This document shows, piece after piece, positions 1-13,200 of a stretch of DNA of 64,000 bases (within the stretch, counting starts at the first letter, position 1; every line of letters begins with the position of its first letter). Made by a program: the position numbers and the translations under genes. This DNA comes from Nicotiana tabacum. Its lineage: Eukaryota > Streptophyta > Magnoliopsida > Solanales > Solanaceae. The stretch spans positions 65,330,697 to 65,394,696 of the forward strand of contig NC_134089.1 of the NCBI RefSeq assembly GCF_000715075.1, in the 5' to 3' direction. The notes under the pieces are model-generated. The model worked only from the letters and a program-made list of their open reading frames with translations. It did no database searches and was not told where the DNA came from.

Positions 1-1039
1 GGAGAATCGAAACATGAAATACCGGATACACACACGACAAATTGGGTGGCAAAGCAAACTTATAAGCCACCTCCCCAATCCTCCGAAGCACCTCAAAAGG
101 CCCAATGAACCGAGGACTCAATTTACCCTTCTTCCCAAATCTCATAACACCCTTCATGGGTGACACCTTCAATAGAACCTTCTCCCCAACCATGTAGGAC
201 ACATCACGAACCTTCCTATTAGAATAACTCTTTTGTCTCGACTGCGCTGTATAAAGCTGCTCCTGGATCACCTTTACCTTGTACAAAGAATCCTGCACCA
301 AGACTGTACCCAAAAGCCTAGCCTCACCCATCTCAAACCAACCAACCAGAGACCTACACCGTCTGCCATACAAAGCCTTATATGGAGCCATCTGAATACT
401 CGACTGATAAATGTTGTTCTAAGCAAACTCCACGAGCAGTAGAAACTGATCCCATAACCCTCCAAAATCAATGACACAAGCACGCAACATGTCCTCCAAT
501 ATCTGGATAGTGCACTCGGACTGCCCATCCATCCGAGGGTAAAAAGCTGTGCTCAACTCAACCTAAGTACCCAACTATCTCTGCAAGGCCCTCCAAAATT
601 GCAAAGTAAACTGAGTACCTCTATCTGAAATGATGGAAACTAGGACACCATGTAAGTGGACAATCTCTCTGATATAGATCTCTGCCAACTGCTCCGAAGA
701 ATAGGTAGTACACACAGGAATGAAGTGCGTGGACTTGGTCAGCCGATCCACAATCACCCAAATAGCATAGAACGTCTTCAAAGTCCGTGGGAGCCCAACT
801 ACGAAGTCCATGGTGATCCGCTCCCACTTCCACTCTGGAATATCTATCTGCTGAAGCAAGCCACCAGGTCTTTGATGCTCATATTTCACCTGCTAACAAT
901 TGAGAAACCGCGCTACAAATCCCACAATATCCTTCTTCATTCTCCTCTACTAATAATGCTATCTGAGATCCTGATACATCTTCGCAGCACCCGGATGGAT
1001 GGAATACCGTGAGCTATGGGCCTCATCCATAATTAATTC
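1..1039 (-). pseudogene. Integrase domain and C-terminal tail of outer gypsy element (decayed)
   Basis: Integrase inserts the cDNA copy into the chromosome. The best preserved block is 575-889, reading VKYEHQ-like residues, then P-G-G-L, W-K-W-E, I-T-M-D-F (first catalytic Asp) and I-S-D-R-G (second catalytic Asp). Further left the frame changes, and D-G-Q-S-E carries the third acidic residue around 500-530. The C-terminal region (1-230) reads the GPFEVL-type segment and a Y-P-V-F-H-V motif at the left edge, so the protein continues outside the window. Several stops and frameshifts split it. It follows RNase H in the usual gypsy order. Confidence 0.85.
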
Positions 1040-1849
1040 CCGAAGCCCATCTACATGGGGCACACATATCTATCCCTACATCCTCTATACCCCATCATCA
1101 CCAATAGTCACATCTATGACATCGTCGTGATGAACTCTATCCTTAAGGACAAGCAAATGAGGATCATCATACTGGCGCTCTCTGATGCGATCAAACAAGG
1201 AAGACCGAAAAACCACACAAGCTAAGACCCGATCAGGCTCTGAAATATCCAACCTCACAAATCAATTGGCCAAGGCCTGAACATCAACTGCAAGAGGTCT
1301 CTCCCCAACAGGAATAAATGCAAGACTGCCCATACTCATCGCCTTCCTACTCAAAGCATCGACCACTACATTGACCTTCCCCGGATGGTACAAGATAGTA
1401 ATATCATAGTCCTTTAGCAGCTCCAACCATCTCCACTGTCTCTAATTGAGATCCTTTTATTTGAACAAGTGCTGGAGGCTACGATGATCAACAAACACCT
1501 TACAAGACACACCAAAAACATAATGCCTCCAAATCTTCAGCGCGTGAACAATGACAGCCAACTCCAAATCATGAACGGGGTAGTTCTTCTCATGGGGCTT
1601 CAATTGACAAGAAGAATAAGCAATAACTCTACCCTCCTGCATCAACGCACACCCAATACCAACTCTCAAAGCATCACAATACACTATATATGAACCTAAA
1701 GCTGATGGCAAAACTAACACTGGAGTTGTGGTCAAGGCAGTCTTGAACTTCTGAAAGCTCTACTCACACTCATCTGACCACCTGAATGGAGCACCCTTTT
1801 GAGTCCATTTGGTCAAGGGTGATCCTATAGATGAAAATCCCTGAACGAA
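1040..1849 (-). pseudogene. RNase H and connection region of outer gypsy element (decayed)
   Basis: The RNase H domain removes the RNA template during reverse transcription. At 1457-1735 the minus strand reads T-P-V-L-V-L-P, then Y-C-D-A (first catalytic Asp), G-C-A-L-M-Q, A-Y-S-S, the [10 protein letters not shown] block with the catalytic Glu, and W-R-H-Y. The last part, V-F-V-D-H-R-S-L, carries another acidic residue. At 1340-1440 the L-L-K-D-Y-D-I-T and H-P-G-K motifs and V-V-D-A-L mark the domain end. The stretch 1040-1340 is the spacer before the integrase zinc finger. Several stops break the frame. Confidence 0.85.
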
Positions 1850-2599
1850 CTACGGTAATAGCCCACCAAACCAAAATGCTACAGATCTTTGTGGCTGAGG
1901 ATCAACCTGAATACCCTCACTGGACAACACGTGGCCCAAGAAAGCTACTAAACTAAGCCAAAACTCACATTTGAAGAAATTTGCATAAAACTTTTCCTCC
2001 ATCAACCTCTGCAACACAACTCTCAAATGCTCCGCATGCTCCTCTTGAATACACAAGTATACCAGAATATCATCAATGAAAAAAATCACGAACGAGTCGA
2101 GATAAGGCCGAAATACACTGTTCATCAAATGCATGAATGCTGCTGGGGCATCAGTCATCCCAAAAGACATCACAAGGAACTCATAATGACCATAGTGGGT
2201 CTTGAAAGCTGTCTTAAGAATATCCGAGTCCGTGATCTACCCTGAACGGAGATCAATCTTGGAGAACACTCTCGCTCCCTAAAATTGATCAAATAAATCA
2301 TCGATACGAGGTAAAGGATACTTGTTCTTGGTTGTAACTTTGTTTAACTGCCTGTAATCAATGCACATCCTCATTGTGCCATCCTTCTTCTTCACAAATA
2401 GAACAGGCGCACCTCAATGCGACACATTAGGCCGAATAAATGCCTTATTAAGGAGTTCTTGAAGCTGCTCCTTCAACTCCGCTGGTTCCATACAATACGG
2501 TGGAATAGAAATGGGTTGAGTGCCCGGCATTAGATCAATTCCAAAATCAATATCCCTGTCTGGTGGAATGCTCGACAGGTCTGCAGGTCTGCAGGAAAC
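1850..2599 (-). pseudogene. Reverse transcriptase domain of outer gypsy element (decayed)
   Basis: The minus strand from 2599 reads V-F-P-A-D-L, then [53 protein letters not shown] and the catalytic F-I-D-D-I-L-V-Y box near 2060-2090. After it come the H-L-R-V-V-L-Q-R-L thumb motif and F-L-G-H-V. This is the standard Ty3/gypsy RT order. Stops, for example between the fingers and palm, and frameshifts interrupt it. Its start is cut from the protease by the 12.7-kb insertion at 2604/2605. Confidence 0.9.
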
Positions 2600-2604
2600 A
2601 CATC
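2600..2604. repeat. Target-site duplication ACATC, left copy
   Basis: ACATC directly precedes the inserted element and is repeated exactly at 15341-15345 on its other side. Five-base duplications are the normal footprint of LTR-retrotransposon integration. Confidence 0.9.
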
Positions 2605-5453
2605 TATCACGACACAAACCGAAGGGCCGCGATGGGCACCCGGTAACTTACTCAACCGAGTACCAACGTAACATATCTTTCTTATCATGCTATCATGAGT
2701 AAATGAGCCGGAAACCCCGTCATGAGATAACAATAATAAAACATAAGGGAATACTCAACATATGACGACCCAACATGCTATACAAACTTATATATGTGAC
2801 ATATGGGCCTATAAGACTGATATGACCATTTATAAATTCAAAACATAGGCCGACAAGGCCATACAAGTATCTATACACCTAACATCTGTCTACAAGCCTC
2901 TAAGGGTACATAAAATCATAAAGGTCGGGACAGGGTCCTGCCATACCAATCAATACATATCCAAAGCATACTGACCAAATAGGAAACTCCGGAGCAAGTG
3001 GAGTGCACCAACACCTCCGCGAAGCAGATAGCCTACTAGGAGGACTGTCAACCTATAACTTGGGACCTACGAGCATGAAACACAGTGCCCCCAGGAAAAA
3101 GGGGCGTCAGTACGAATAAAGTACCGAGTATGTAAGGCAGAAAAACATAAATAAGAACATTAATGTAAAGAGAGATAAATGAGATACAACCTATAACATC
3201 CGAGTGCCTCCGAGGGCTACTGATAAGAAATGCATGATACATATATATACATAAACTTTTGAAAAAATATGCCTCTATGGGCATCATCATCATCATATCG
3301 TACCCGGCCTCAAAGAGGACTCGATAAAAACGTACTCAACCATTATAAGTCTTGGTAGAATCGTACCTGGCCACGTGAAGCTCGATAAACCCAACTGATC
3401 AGTGGTTGCACAATAGGTGTCGTACCCGACCGACGATAGCATGGCTCAGTAGATTAAAGTAGATACATATATAATGCATGTTGGACTCATAAAATCACGT
3501 TCTAAACCTTTCGGAGTGACGTAAGTTCATTGCACCTTCGATTAATATTATGGACATCACTACCATCAATATGAACCTTAGTAGGATTTAAGGATCATAC
3601 ACACTTGCTTAGAATAACTTTATTAGGAAAGACAACATGGACAACCTTAGTTTCTAGGAGTAGATCCGTTATGAATTAGCGTACCGTTTATGTTCGTTTC
3701 ACTTTAGATCATGCCAATAGAAAGAAGTAAGTGCCTTAACATACCTTAACCATGGTGAGTCCTTAATACCTCCCAAGGACCTCTTCAAAAAAACTCAACT
3801 CAATCTACCATTGCATTAGGATATTCAAAATCAATATTGAATAAAGGCTATGTCTGCAACTTAAACTTGTAGCTCGTTTATATAAATTCGGGCAGAATCT
3901 CCCCTGTAACAAGAGCCTCCTCCAATACCATATACCAACAAAAATTACCAAAGAAATCCGGCAATACATAATTATCAATAACAAGACACCATAAAATAAC
4001 AACAAATCATAACTATATTACGACGAGCGGCAAGCTCCAATTGCAATCTGTATACCACATATCACCCCTTATAGACTTTTTACTTTAACTTAATAGTATT
4101 GTTAACATGATAATGAAGTCATTCATCAATAATTCCAGCCTTATACCATATATCCTTAGCAAAGAAACTCCAATTATTCTTAGTTAGCAACTTTATTCAC
4201 TAGTTCATGTCTAGTTCATCCATTTAACTTAACCAATTCAAAGATAACCTTAATCACATGTAGGAACATAATATAAATGCCTCATACAATAGATTCAAGT
4301 CGAAATCCATGTTATATTTAGCGTGCAACAGCCCAATACACCCCAATCAATTCATATCCAAAACGACAACTATAGTAGTGTCAAACACAATAACTAATCC
4401 ATGATTTCGCCATTATTTGGTGTTTATCCACACCATTTGTCATCCAAAAACTCCATTTAATAGCAACAAAATAGACAACCCAAAAGCTACATGAAACAAC
4501 CCAAAAAAAGTTCAATTACAAGTCAAATAACTCGAACTCACGACTTCTGATCGTCGTCCCGTGAGTTATAACTATTATGAAATGAATTAATCAACCTTCC
4601 TTGTTATTTAAGAGCTAAAAAACAGAAATTAAGAATTTTATTAACTATTAAATATCTTCCAAAACTCAAACTATAAAGAAAAAGAGAGGTGATATAGCGT
4701 TACTTACGTCGCAGGGATCATTTTGATGTTATCGCTACTTGATTTGGTTCCCAGGATGATAATATTATTGGAAATACTTGTGGAGAGCTTGAGGTTGAGT
4801 TTAGCGGTGCTATTTGGTCGAGGTCTCTGGAATAATGGAGAAGGAGACGAGATTGGGATGTAAATATCCTCCTTCAGACGCTTATATCTTTTTATTCTTA
4901 TATTGTATGAATGAACGATTAAAAGTGTTAGAAACTACATTACAAGACCTTAAATTTGATATATAATAGCCCCAAAAATATCATATATAGCTCATGAAAT
5001 TTATTACTCAAAAAGCTCCATTACAAGGCAAATCCTTAGTCGGTTTTTCTACAACTTAAATTTGATTTTTCTCGAACTTTATATTTCATATACAAACATC
5101 ATATATAGTCAATATTATGGCTTTAAACACATTTAAATCATAATTAACAAGTCTCATATTCACCTTAACTTACTTAACACTTCGGCAAACCTTTCTTCTC
5201 CTTGGAGAAGGACTTCATCCTTTTTGAGCTACATTAGATAATCCTATAATGATAGTGACGTATGATGTACAGGGTGTAACAACATGTACCCTTAAAAATA
5301 TTTTTCCTTGAATATTAACTCTTAAATTCTTGCAAAAGAAATGGGACGTAACACCATCAAATCACTTTATATACTTTCAAAGAGGATCTCATTTCTAAGC
5401 TTACATCAATTGACTTACGCCGTATTTTCACGTACAAAACATGGGTTGTAACA
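2605..5453 (-). repeat. LTR (3' LTR in sense orientation) of nested gypsy element
   Basis: 2849 bp. It aligns along its whole length with 10275-12857 plus 15016-15340. Its first base pair has changed from TG to TA (TATCACGAC against TGTCACGAC in the other copy). It lacks about 52 bp that the other LTR has around 12546-12597. It holds no coding sequence that I can support; short open frames within it are chance. Confidence 0.9.
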
Positions 5454-5892
5454 TAAACTCACCTTGGCCTGAGTATAACCCATGACTGATGCGCTTCTGA
5501 TTCTTATACCATATGGCTCTTATGAATACTTCAATATTATCCTTTGTCATCTAGGCAATTGTTTTATGAAGAAATCCAAAAACTAGGTCATTCCCCCTTC
5601 TAGTCCTATTCTCACCTCGCGACTTGTGGTTGTAGTTCCTCAAATCTCATAACTTTGACTACCTTCCCTGATGTAGCATGTATGACTCTGTCCTTTTATG
5701 AGCGAATCTTCTCTCATTTTATCTCTAGTTTTTTTCCAATCTCCTGGCTTTACTTTGTGAATATATATATACAGAACTATGACAAGATATCCCTATGGGA
5801 ATATATAAGTATACTAAAGTTTTTCGCGTGGTACTTTGTTGAATGTATGATTATTGCTATATTTCATTTTATAGCCTTGGATATCTATCCGT
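5454..5892. other. Decayed interior of nested element, nothing recognised
   Basis: This is the sequence next to the inner edge of the left LTR. In sense orientation this would hold the polypurine tract, but only a weak purine run (AAGGTGAG on minus) is seen beside the LTR. Plus-strand open frames here are short and resemble no protein I know. Confidence 0.5.
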
Positions 5893-6385
5893 GTGACTTT
5901 AATACATCTTGGTAGGTCATATTGTACTATGACACTTCCTCTTATTATTAATGAGGTGCGCTACACAACTCTAGGTTACTTTCTTACTGCTTTCCCCATA
6001 ACCTGCTGGCGCAACCCTGCCATATTAGGAACATATAATCGTCCTCGATATCTGATGACTCCATCTCAAATAGTGTCTTCTCCTTTTGAGGGGTTGTATA
6101 TCTGTAATGATCTAGCACATGATATTTATACTGGCGTTCCTGCACTTTAGTTACTAAAGAATAGGTTGTCATATCCTGAGTAGTAACTCTAGTACCACCT
6201 GAATTTACTAATCAAATTCCCATATTAGCTAGTTGATGAATCTCACAACGAATCTCACTCTTCTCTAGCTGTAAATATGATAGGCTACCCATAGATCTAT
6301 CACTGAGAGCATCGGCCACCACATTGGCCTTCCCTGGATGGTAAACAATAGTGATATCATAGTCCTTGAGTACTACATTAGGGCT
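5893..6385 (-). pseudogene. Pol remnant: end of RNase H and start of integrase
   Basis: Minus-strand translation of 6281-6380 gives Y-D-I-T-I-V-Y-H-P-G-K-A-N-V-V-A-D-A-L-S followed by M-G-S-L-S, the well-conserved end of the gypsy RNase H domain. Downstream, 5984-6175 reads S-L-V-T-K-V-Q-E-R-Q-Y, then T-T-P-Q-K-E-K-T, and ends near the integrase zinc-finger region. Frameshifts follow. This is the only well preserved pol segment inside the nested element and fixes its orientation as minus. Confidence 0.8.
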
Positions 6386-6599
6386 ATATTGAGCTTTCTA
6401 TAACTTATGAAAACCATCAACTCCCATGTTTTGATGGGCTTAATCTTGGGTCGGGCTTGTGAACAATTCGGTAAAAACCCCTAGTGAAAACTATGTATGT
6501 ATAATATAACCGCCGCTTCAAATCAATTGAATCAATGCAAGCAATGTTGTTCCCACATGCATATTCATTCATATTTGTTTGGATTCCTCGGTTCATCTT
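6386..6599. other. Decayed interior sequence, nothing recognised
   Basis: Non-coding stretch between the pol remnant and the higher-GC island. No motif or repeat was recognised. Confidence 0.4.
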
Positions 6600-7110
6600 A
6601 TGCCAACGATGGAATATCCTATTAGATCGAATAAGTACATTCGATCTAATAAGTACCTTGTGTTAGAATTGAGAAATTCTATGGCTAGGATCTTTAGTAT
6701 TCTCTTATTATTACCTGTGTCTACTATTTAGGCAGAATACCCTCACCCATTCTTACTAAGAAACTAAAAGAAGCCTAAAAAACAGAAGAAAGGGTGGAAA
6801 GTGAGGAAGAAAGAGAAATAACTTCCGAAATGAAGGGGACTAAACAGGAACAAGAGGGATCTTATTCTTTCCATCTTCCTACTAGGATAGATATTCTAAC
6901 AACAAACTACCTAGCTTAGCTAGTTGGCAGCTCCGCATCGTGAACTGCATCAGAAAGGGCACCCGATCTCTCTTTTATGGGCTGTTTCCCTCGTATCTGA
7001 TCTATCCGAGTTAGCCCTCCCAAGCGGACAAAGAGGTGGATCATCTGATCTTGAAATAGGTCATCCCGGCTATCCCGATCCTTTATCTGTTCATTTCGTC
7101 AGGTATCTGA
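6600..7110. other. Compositionally distinct island, possibly organelle-derived
   Basis: About 500 bp that differ in texture from the AT-rich decayed retrotransposon around them: purine-rich runs (6770-6860), then a locally GC-richer block around 6920-7090. It replaces the position where the RT domain should be. A perfect 12-bp inverted repeat lies at its left part (6621-6650). The style resembles mitochondrial intergenic DNA, but I recognise no organelle gene. Origin is inference only. Confidence 0.3.
6621..6650. repeat. Perfect 12-bp inverted repeat with 6-base loop
   Basis: Arms 6621-6632 (ATTAGATCGAAT) and 6639-6650 (ATTCGATCTAAT) are exact reverse complements around the loop AAGTAC. The loop sequence AAGTAC is repeated directly after the second arm. 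Confidence 0.9.
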
Positions 7111-10100
7111 ATCATACGATTATGAGGATTACCTATTATTGCCACCTTCTTACTCACATTTACCATATTTACCTTTAAATCTTGCATTGTATCCTCTATG
7201 CTTTCATAAAATCCCTTAAACATTGGTGTAATTCACACCCACACCTTAAAGCTCTACTACAATACTTGCAACCCTGGTGCATACACAATCTGGTAGGGGC
7301 TTCGTATTAACGTCTTATGAGGCTGGTACTCTTCTAATTGCTTTATCATAGAGCTTTTATAGAATATGATTGTTGTACTATCTCTTTTATACTTCTGCTA
7401 CTAAAAGTGGCCCTGCTATGGTTTGAGTCACAATTTCTATAATCATCTGGGTCTAACAATCGGACTCATGATGTAACTTTCGAGCTTCCTCTTCCCTCTC
7501 AGCCTTTAAGTAAGCTTAGGCTATCTTCCGATCTTCAGCTTAGGGTATTAGCTATTACATTAGCCATTCATGGACTCTGTGTAGCATCCATGATATAGTC
7601 TTTTAACAATTCAAGCCTTCATCGGTGATGTGGACTTAATTCTCTCTTTTAACTTATACCAGAGTCTCCTATAGCTGTATGAATGTCAATATATATGTTG
7701 CATGGATATAACTCTGAAATCTTAAGTGCACTCACAAGTTAACCAACTCTAGGTCATTGATTGAATAATTCATTTCGTGCCTTCTCAACATTCTTTAAAT
7801 GTAAACAATTACTTTTCCCGATCGTTATGCCACTTGTTGCATGAATACTTGGCTTATCTTATTGCCCACAAATACTTAAATTTCCTATAACTCATATGAT
7901 CTCCGATATCACTTTTGACTTCCCATTCATTAGTCACGATAGGTGCCAATTTCTTATGAAGTGTATACAATATTATAGTGAGACTGTTGTTACAAGACCA
8001 TTTCTTTTTTATATTTTTATGCTTAAGTTGAAGCCTTCTTCCTTATTTCCTCAGCTAGTCTTTCTTTGTAGTACTTAAGGAGACCTTCTGGCTCTTATAT
8101 ATTGCAATCTTGTTATGCTATATGCCCGAAGGAATTTTCGATGTTCTTACTTGCCTACAAACATCCTTAGTTACCTACCTCTGTGCCCTTGTGCTCGTAA
8201 GGTTACTTCTAAACTCAAATTTTGATTGTCTCCTTAGTGGAACTCCTCATTATTTCCGTAACACTTATACGGTACCTTTAATCACCCCAACCCCTATCTG
8301 AATATTTCTTAAGGGTTACAACATCATATCTGTGAGACTGAATTCACTATGTTAGGATTCACTACATTTATCTTGCATTATCTGCTGATTTTCTTATAAC
8401 CTCTTGTATAGCCATAACTTGGCTCTTTTTGAATCAACTACAAACTACTCGTTGGTCCATTCTCATATCTATATTCTGCGTAATCTCTCTTTAGTTATTT
8501 ATTTTGTCTTAAGTTACCTCTCGCAATGTCTCCTTATGTATCAAGTGTTCATTTGCAATTGTTTATCAATATCATTGGGTGCGTAGCCTTTACCACTTCT
8601 CTCTGGCGTCATGCTTGCATAATGTTCTGGAGTCATATCATATCTATAGGATATGAATAGATGCAATATCATTCCTTTCACCCTTTTACCGGTTCCTCAT
8701 TTACTATTCCATAGTTAACTCTCCATCTTGGCATTTTTTTCACATCTTCACTAATATCTTACTCTCCTTGCGGTAACCTCTCTATACCGAGGATAATTGA
8801 ATTTATTACGCACAAGGGTGACACTTAATGTAACTGGCACACTTAGTCCATTAAGCTTAACTCTACTCCACGTGCTTGCTTTAGGGAAGCATCTTCATGA
8901 ATGAACCTTAAAGGTTATTCTTTTGTTGTCCATTCTATTATTGTCGGGTGTTATCTCTGAAATTCATGTGATATCAACTATTATAAAATCCTTCAGTCCC
9001 TAATTCATGTTCAGTTTATCTTGTTCACCAGCCCATACTGATTTCTATTACTCTGGGGTCTAACCTTTCCTCCCGATAATCATGTTGAAGTCACCAACTC
9101 ATTCTCGAAATAAGGATAAGACTTTATGGCTTATACTCATTTATTGCCTCAAGGCCTGTCACCTCTTGTATTTTCCTTCACTCGACTATAGACTCTGTCA
9201 TCATGTCATATTTTGATTTACTGCTATCACCCATATATCATATCTTACTCATGATGCTTTATTTACTCTCTTCTTATTCTCCGGATAATATTTTTGTCTA
9301 TCACTTTATTCTGAAACTTCAACAAAATGTTCTTTCATTTTTAGCTCCCCTTTCTTATCTCACTAGCTCTTCAGAATGCCTAATATTCTTCCCTTTTTTT
9401 TACTCGGGGCTAGAGTCATACTAAGGGGAATATTTTTCCCTTCTAGGATCCCACTGCCTATCTTCTAAATTTTTTGAATATTCTAGTATTCATATCTGAC
9501 TGTACAATTCTAGAGTTCACCATCTGGATATCTCACAAGAAGATCTATTACCACATTTGCACTATCTTTCGGAAACATTAGTTAATGATAACAATCTATC
9601 CATAATTTTGGGTTACTCTAACCCGAACTAAATCTTAATATCACATTCTTCTCTTAAACTATATTTGTTAGCCCCCATAGGGCATAGCTGAGTTGGGTAC
9701 GACCAATTGTATATATCTCCGTTAATATTGAAGGTAACCCCAATATTTACATTTCTATGCCTGAATTGTAAATACTGATAATCTTCATTAACTAGGTACC
9801 TCGTACCCTTCGTCATCTTGCTTGTTTTACTTGTTGAAACTTGTTTCTACTTTCCGATTCTCATATTCCTTTTTTACCATACGAGTGGATAGATATTCTT
9901 GCCTTAAAACTCCTTATCAAGAAGCTTACACATCTTAGTACACACATGATCTGCAGAAAACCCCACATTTGCTCGTCATAAGCATGATGCAAAATTGAGT
10001 TCCTCGGACTAAACTCTCCCACAACCACATTCAATCTCATACCAGCTATCTAGTTGGATGAAGTATCATTGTATTACGAATACAATAGAATTTAGAAGTT

Positions 10101-10258
10101 TGAATTCTTACAATTGAGTTCTACAATACGATCTAGAGTAAGAAGAAAGAGTGACGGTCCTAAATTCCCTATAGCCTCCTGCTTATACGTGTGATGCACA
10201 AAACACCCATAAATAAGACTCTACTAGACATAGCTTGTATACTCCCTAGGATAGAATT
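7111..10258. other. Decayed interior of nested element
   Basis: AT-rich, heavily mutated sequence. A second, worse copy of the RNase H end is suggested on the minus strand at about 7540-7650 (E-L-L-K-D-Y, then A-N-V-I-A and T-L-S), meaning the interior is duplicated or composite. The part nearest the 5' LTR (9600-10258) should correspond to leader and gag, but I see no zinc knuckle or gag core. Open frames of 60-80 codons on the plus strand are not supported. Confidence 0.4.
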
Positions 10259-10270
10259 GCTCTGATACCA
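10259..10270 (-). other. Primer-binding site (initiator tRNA-Met type)
   Basis: The minus strand reads TGGTATCAGAGC, complementary to the 3' end of plant initiator tRNA-Met. It lies four bases inside the right LTR. This is the usual primer site of many Ty3/gypsy and copia elements. It marks the right LTR as the 5' LTR. Confidence 0.9.
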
Positions 10271-10274
10271 CTTC

Positions 10275-13200
10275 TGTCACGACTCAAACCGAAGGGCCGC
10301 GATGGGCACCCGGTAACTTACTCAATCGAGTACCAATGTAACATATCTTTCTTATCATGCTATCATGAGTAAATGAGCCAGAAACCCCTTCATGAGATAA
10401 CAAGAAAAAAACATAAAGGAATACTCAACATATGACGACCCAACATGATATACAAACTTATACATATGACATACGGGTCTATAAGACTGACATGACCATT
10501 TATACACTCAAAACATAGACCGACAAGGCCATACAAGTATCTATACACCTAACATTTGTCTACAAGCCTCTAAGAGTACATAAAATCATAAAGGTCGGGA
10601 TAAGTCCCCGCCATACCAATGAATACATATCCAAAGCATACTGACCAAATAAGCAATTCCGGAGCAAGTGGAGTGCACCAACACCTCCACTAAGCTGATA
10701 GCCTACTAGGAGGACTGTCAACCTATCACTTGGGACCTGCGGGCATGAAACATAGTGTCCCTAGGCAAAAGGGACATCAGTACAAATAAACTACCGAGTA
10801 TGTAAGGCAGGAAAACGTAAATAAGAATAGTAATGTAAAGAGAGATAAATGAGATACAACCTGTAACATCTGAGTGCCTTCGAGGGCTACTGACATGAAA
10901 TGCATGATACATATATATACATAAATTTTTAAAAACATATGCCTCTGTGGGCATCATCATTATCATATCGTTCCCAGCCTCAAAGAGGACTCAGTAAAAA
11001 CGTACCCAGCCATTATAAGGCTCGGTAAAATCGTACCCGGCCACGTGGATCTTGATAAACCCAACTGATAAGTGGTTGCACAATAGGTTTCGTACTCGGC
11101 CGACTATAGCGCGGCTTGGTAGATTAAAGTAGATACATATATAATGCATTTTGGACTCATATAATAACGTTCTAAACCTTTCGGAGTGACGTAAGGTCAT
11201 TGCACCTTTGATTAACATTATGAACATCCCTACCATCAATATTAACCTTAGTAGGATTTAAGGATCATACATACTTTCTTAGAATAACTTTATAAGGAAA
11301 TAACAACATGGACAACCTTAGTTTCTAGGAGTAGATCCGTTATGAATTAGCGTACCATTTATGTTCGTTTCTCTTTAGATCATGCTATTAGAAAGAAGTA
11401 AGTGCATTAACATACGTTAACCATAGTGAGTCCTTAATACCTCCAAAGAACCTCTTCAAAAAAACTCAACTCAATCTACCATTGCATAAGGAGATTCAAA
11501 ATCAGTATTGAATAAAGGCTAAGTCTGCAACTTAAACTTGTAGCTCGTTTATATAAATTCGGGCAACATCTCCCCTGTATAAAGAGCCTCCTCCAATACC
11601 ATATACCAACAACAATTACCAAAGAAACCCAGCAATACATAATTATCAATAACAAGACACCATAAAATAACAAGTCATAACTATTTTACGGCGAGCGTCA
11701 AGCTCCAAGTGGAATCTGTATACCCCACATCACCCCTTATAGACTTTTTACTTTAACTTAATAGTATCGTTAACATGATAATGAAGTCATTCATCAATAA
11801 TTCCAGCCTTATACCATATATCCATAACAAAGAAAACGATCCACAACTCCAATTATTCTTAATTAACAACTTTACTCACTAGTTCATGTCTAGTTCATCC
11901 ATTTAACTTAACCAATTCAAAGATAACCTTAAGCACCTGTATGAACATAATATAATTGCCTCATACAGTAGATACAAGTCGAAATCCATGTTATATTTAG
12001 CTTACAACAGTACAATACACCCCAATCAATTCATATCCAAAACGACGACAATAGTAGTGTCAAATACAATGACTAATCCATGATGTTGCCATTATGTGGT
12101 ATTTACCCACACCATTTATCCTCCAAAAACACCATTTAATAGAAATAAAATAGACAGCCCAAAAGTTACATGAAACAGCCCAAAAAAGTCCAATTACAAA
12201 TCAAATAACTCGAACTCACAGCTTCCGATCACCATCCCGTGAGTTCTAACTATTATGAAATGAATTAACCAAACTTCCTTGATATTTGTGAGATTAAAAC
12301 CATAAATTAAAAATCTTATTAACTATTAAATATCTTCCAAAACTCAAACTATAAAGAAAAAGAGAGGTGATATAGTGTTACTTACGTCGCAGGGATCATT
12401 TTGATGTTATCGCTACTTGATTTCGTGCTCAGGATGATAATATTATTGGAAATACTTGTGGGGAGATTGAGGGTGAGTTTAGGGGTGCTATTTGGTCGAG
12501 GTATCTGAAATAATGGAGAAGGAGACGAGATTGGGATGTAAATATCCCATTTTTCCAAAAGTCAAAAAGGTACCACTTGGCACCCTTGCATAGGTCTTCC
12601 TTCAGACGCTTATATCTTTTTATTCGTATATCATATGAATGAACGATTAAAAGATTTAGAAATGATATTCTAAGACCTTCGATTGGATATATAATATGCC
12701 CCCAAAAGACCATATATAGCTCATGAAATGTATTTCTCAAAAAACTCCATTACAAGGCAAATTCTTAGTCGATTTTTCTGCAACTTAAATTCGATATTTC
12801 TCAAATATTATATTTCATATCCAAACATCATATATAGTCATATCATGGCTTTAAACATGTAAAGCCCCAGAAAATTTTGCTAAGTAATCTAAGATTTCGT
12901 GGTGCCAAGATAGGCTAATTATTTGATCTTGAGTGCATGTGAGGATTCATGATATAATGGATATCAACTAGATAAGTTAATAAGTATATAAGTCATATTA
13001 TAAGTGATTTGGGGTCTAAGGATAGGCCTAAGTCTAAGCCAAGTTGGAAAAAAAATTCATAATAGGCTAAAGTTGTAGGTGAATGCACATAAGACCTCAC
13101 TTTGGATAAGTATATCTCTAGTTATATAAAGTGTTGAGTGATGCACAACCTATCAAATTAAATCTCTTTGAGTCTAGTTTCTAACGTATTAAACCGTTCA

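Noticed and set aside
5655..9424. Several 60-86 codon plus-strand ORFs rich in Phe/Tyr/Leu/Ser
   Set aside because: They lie in AT-rich decayed retroelement DNA, have no known motif and are shorter than expected for genes.
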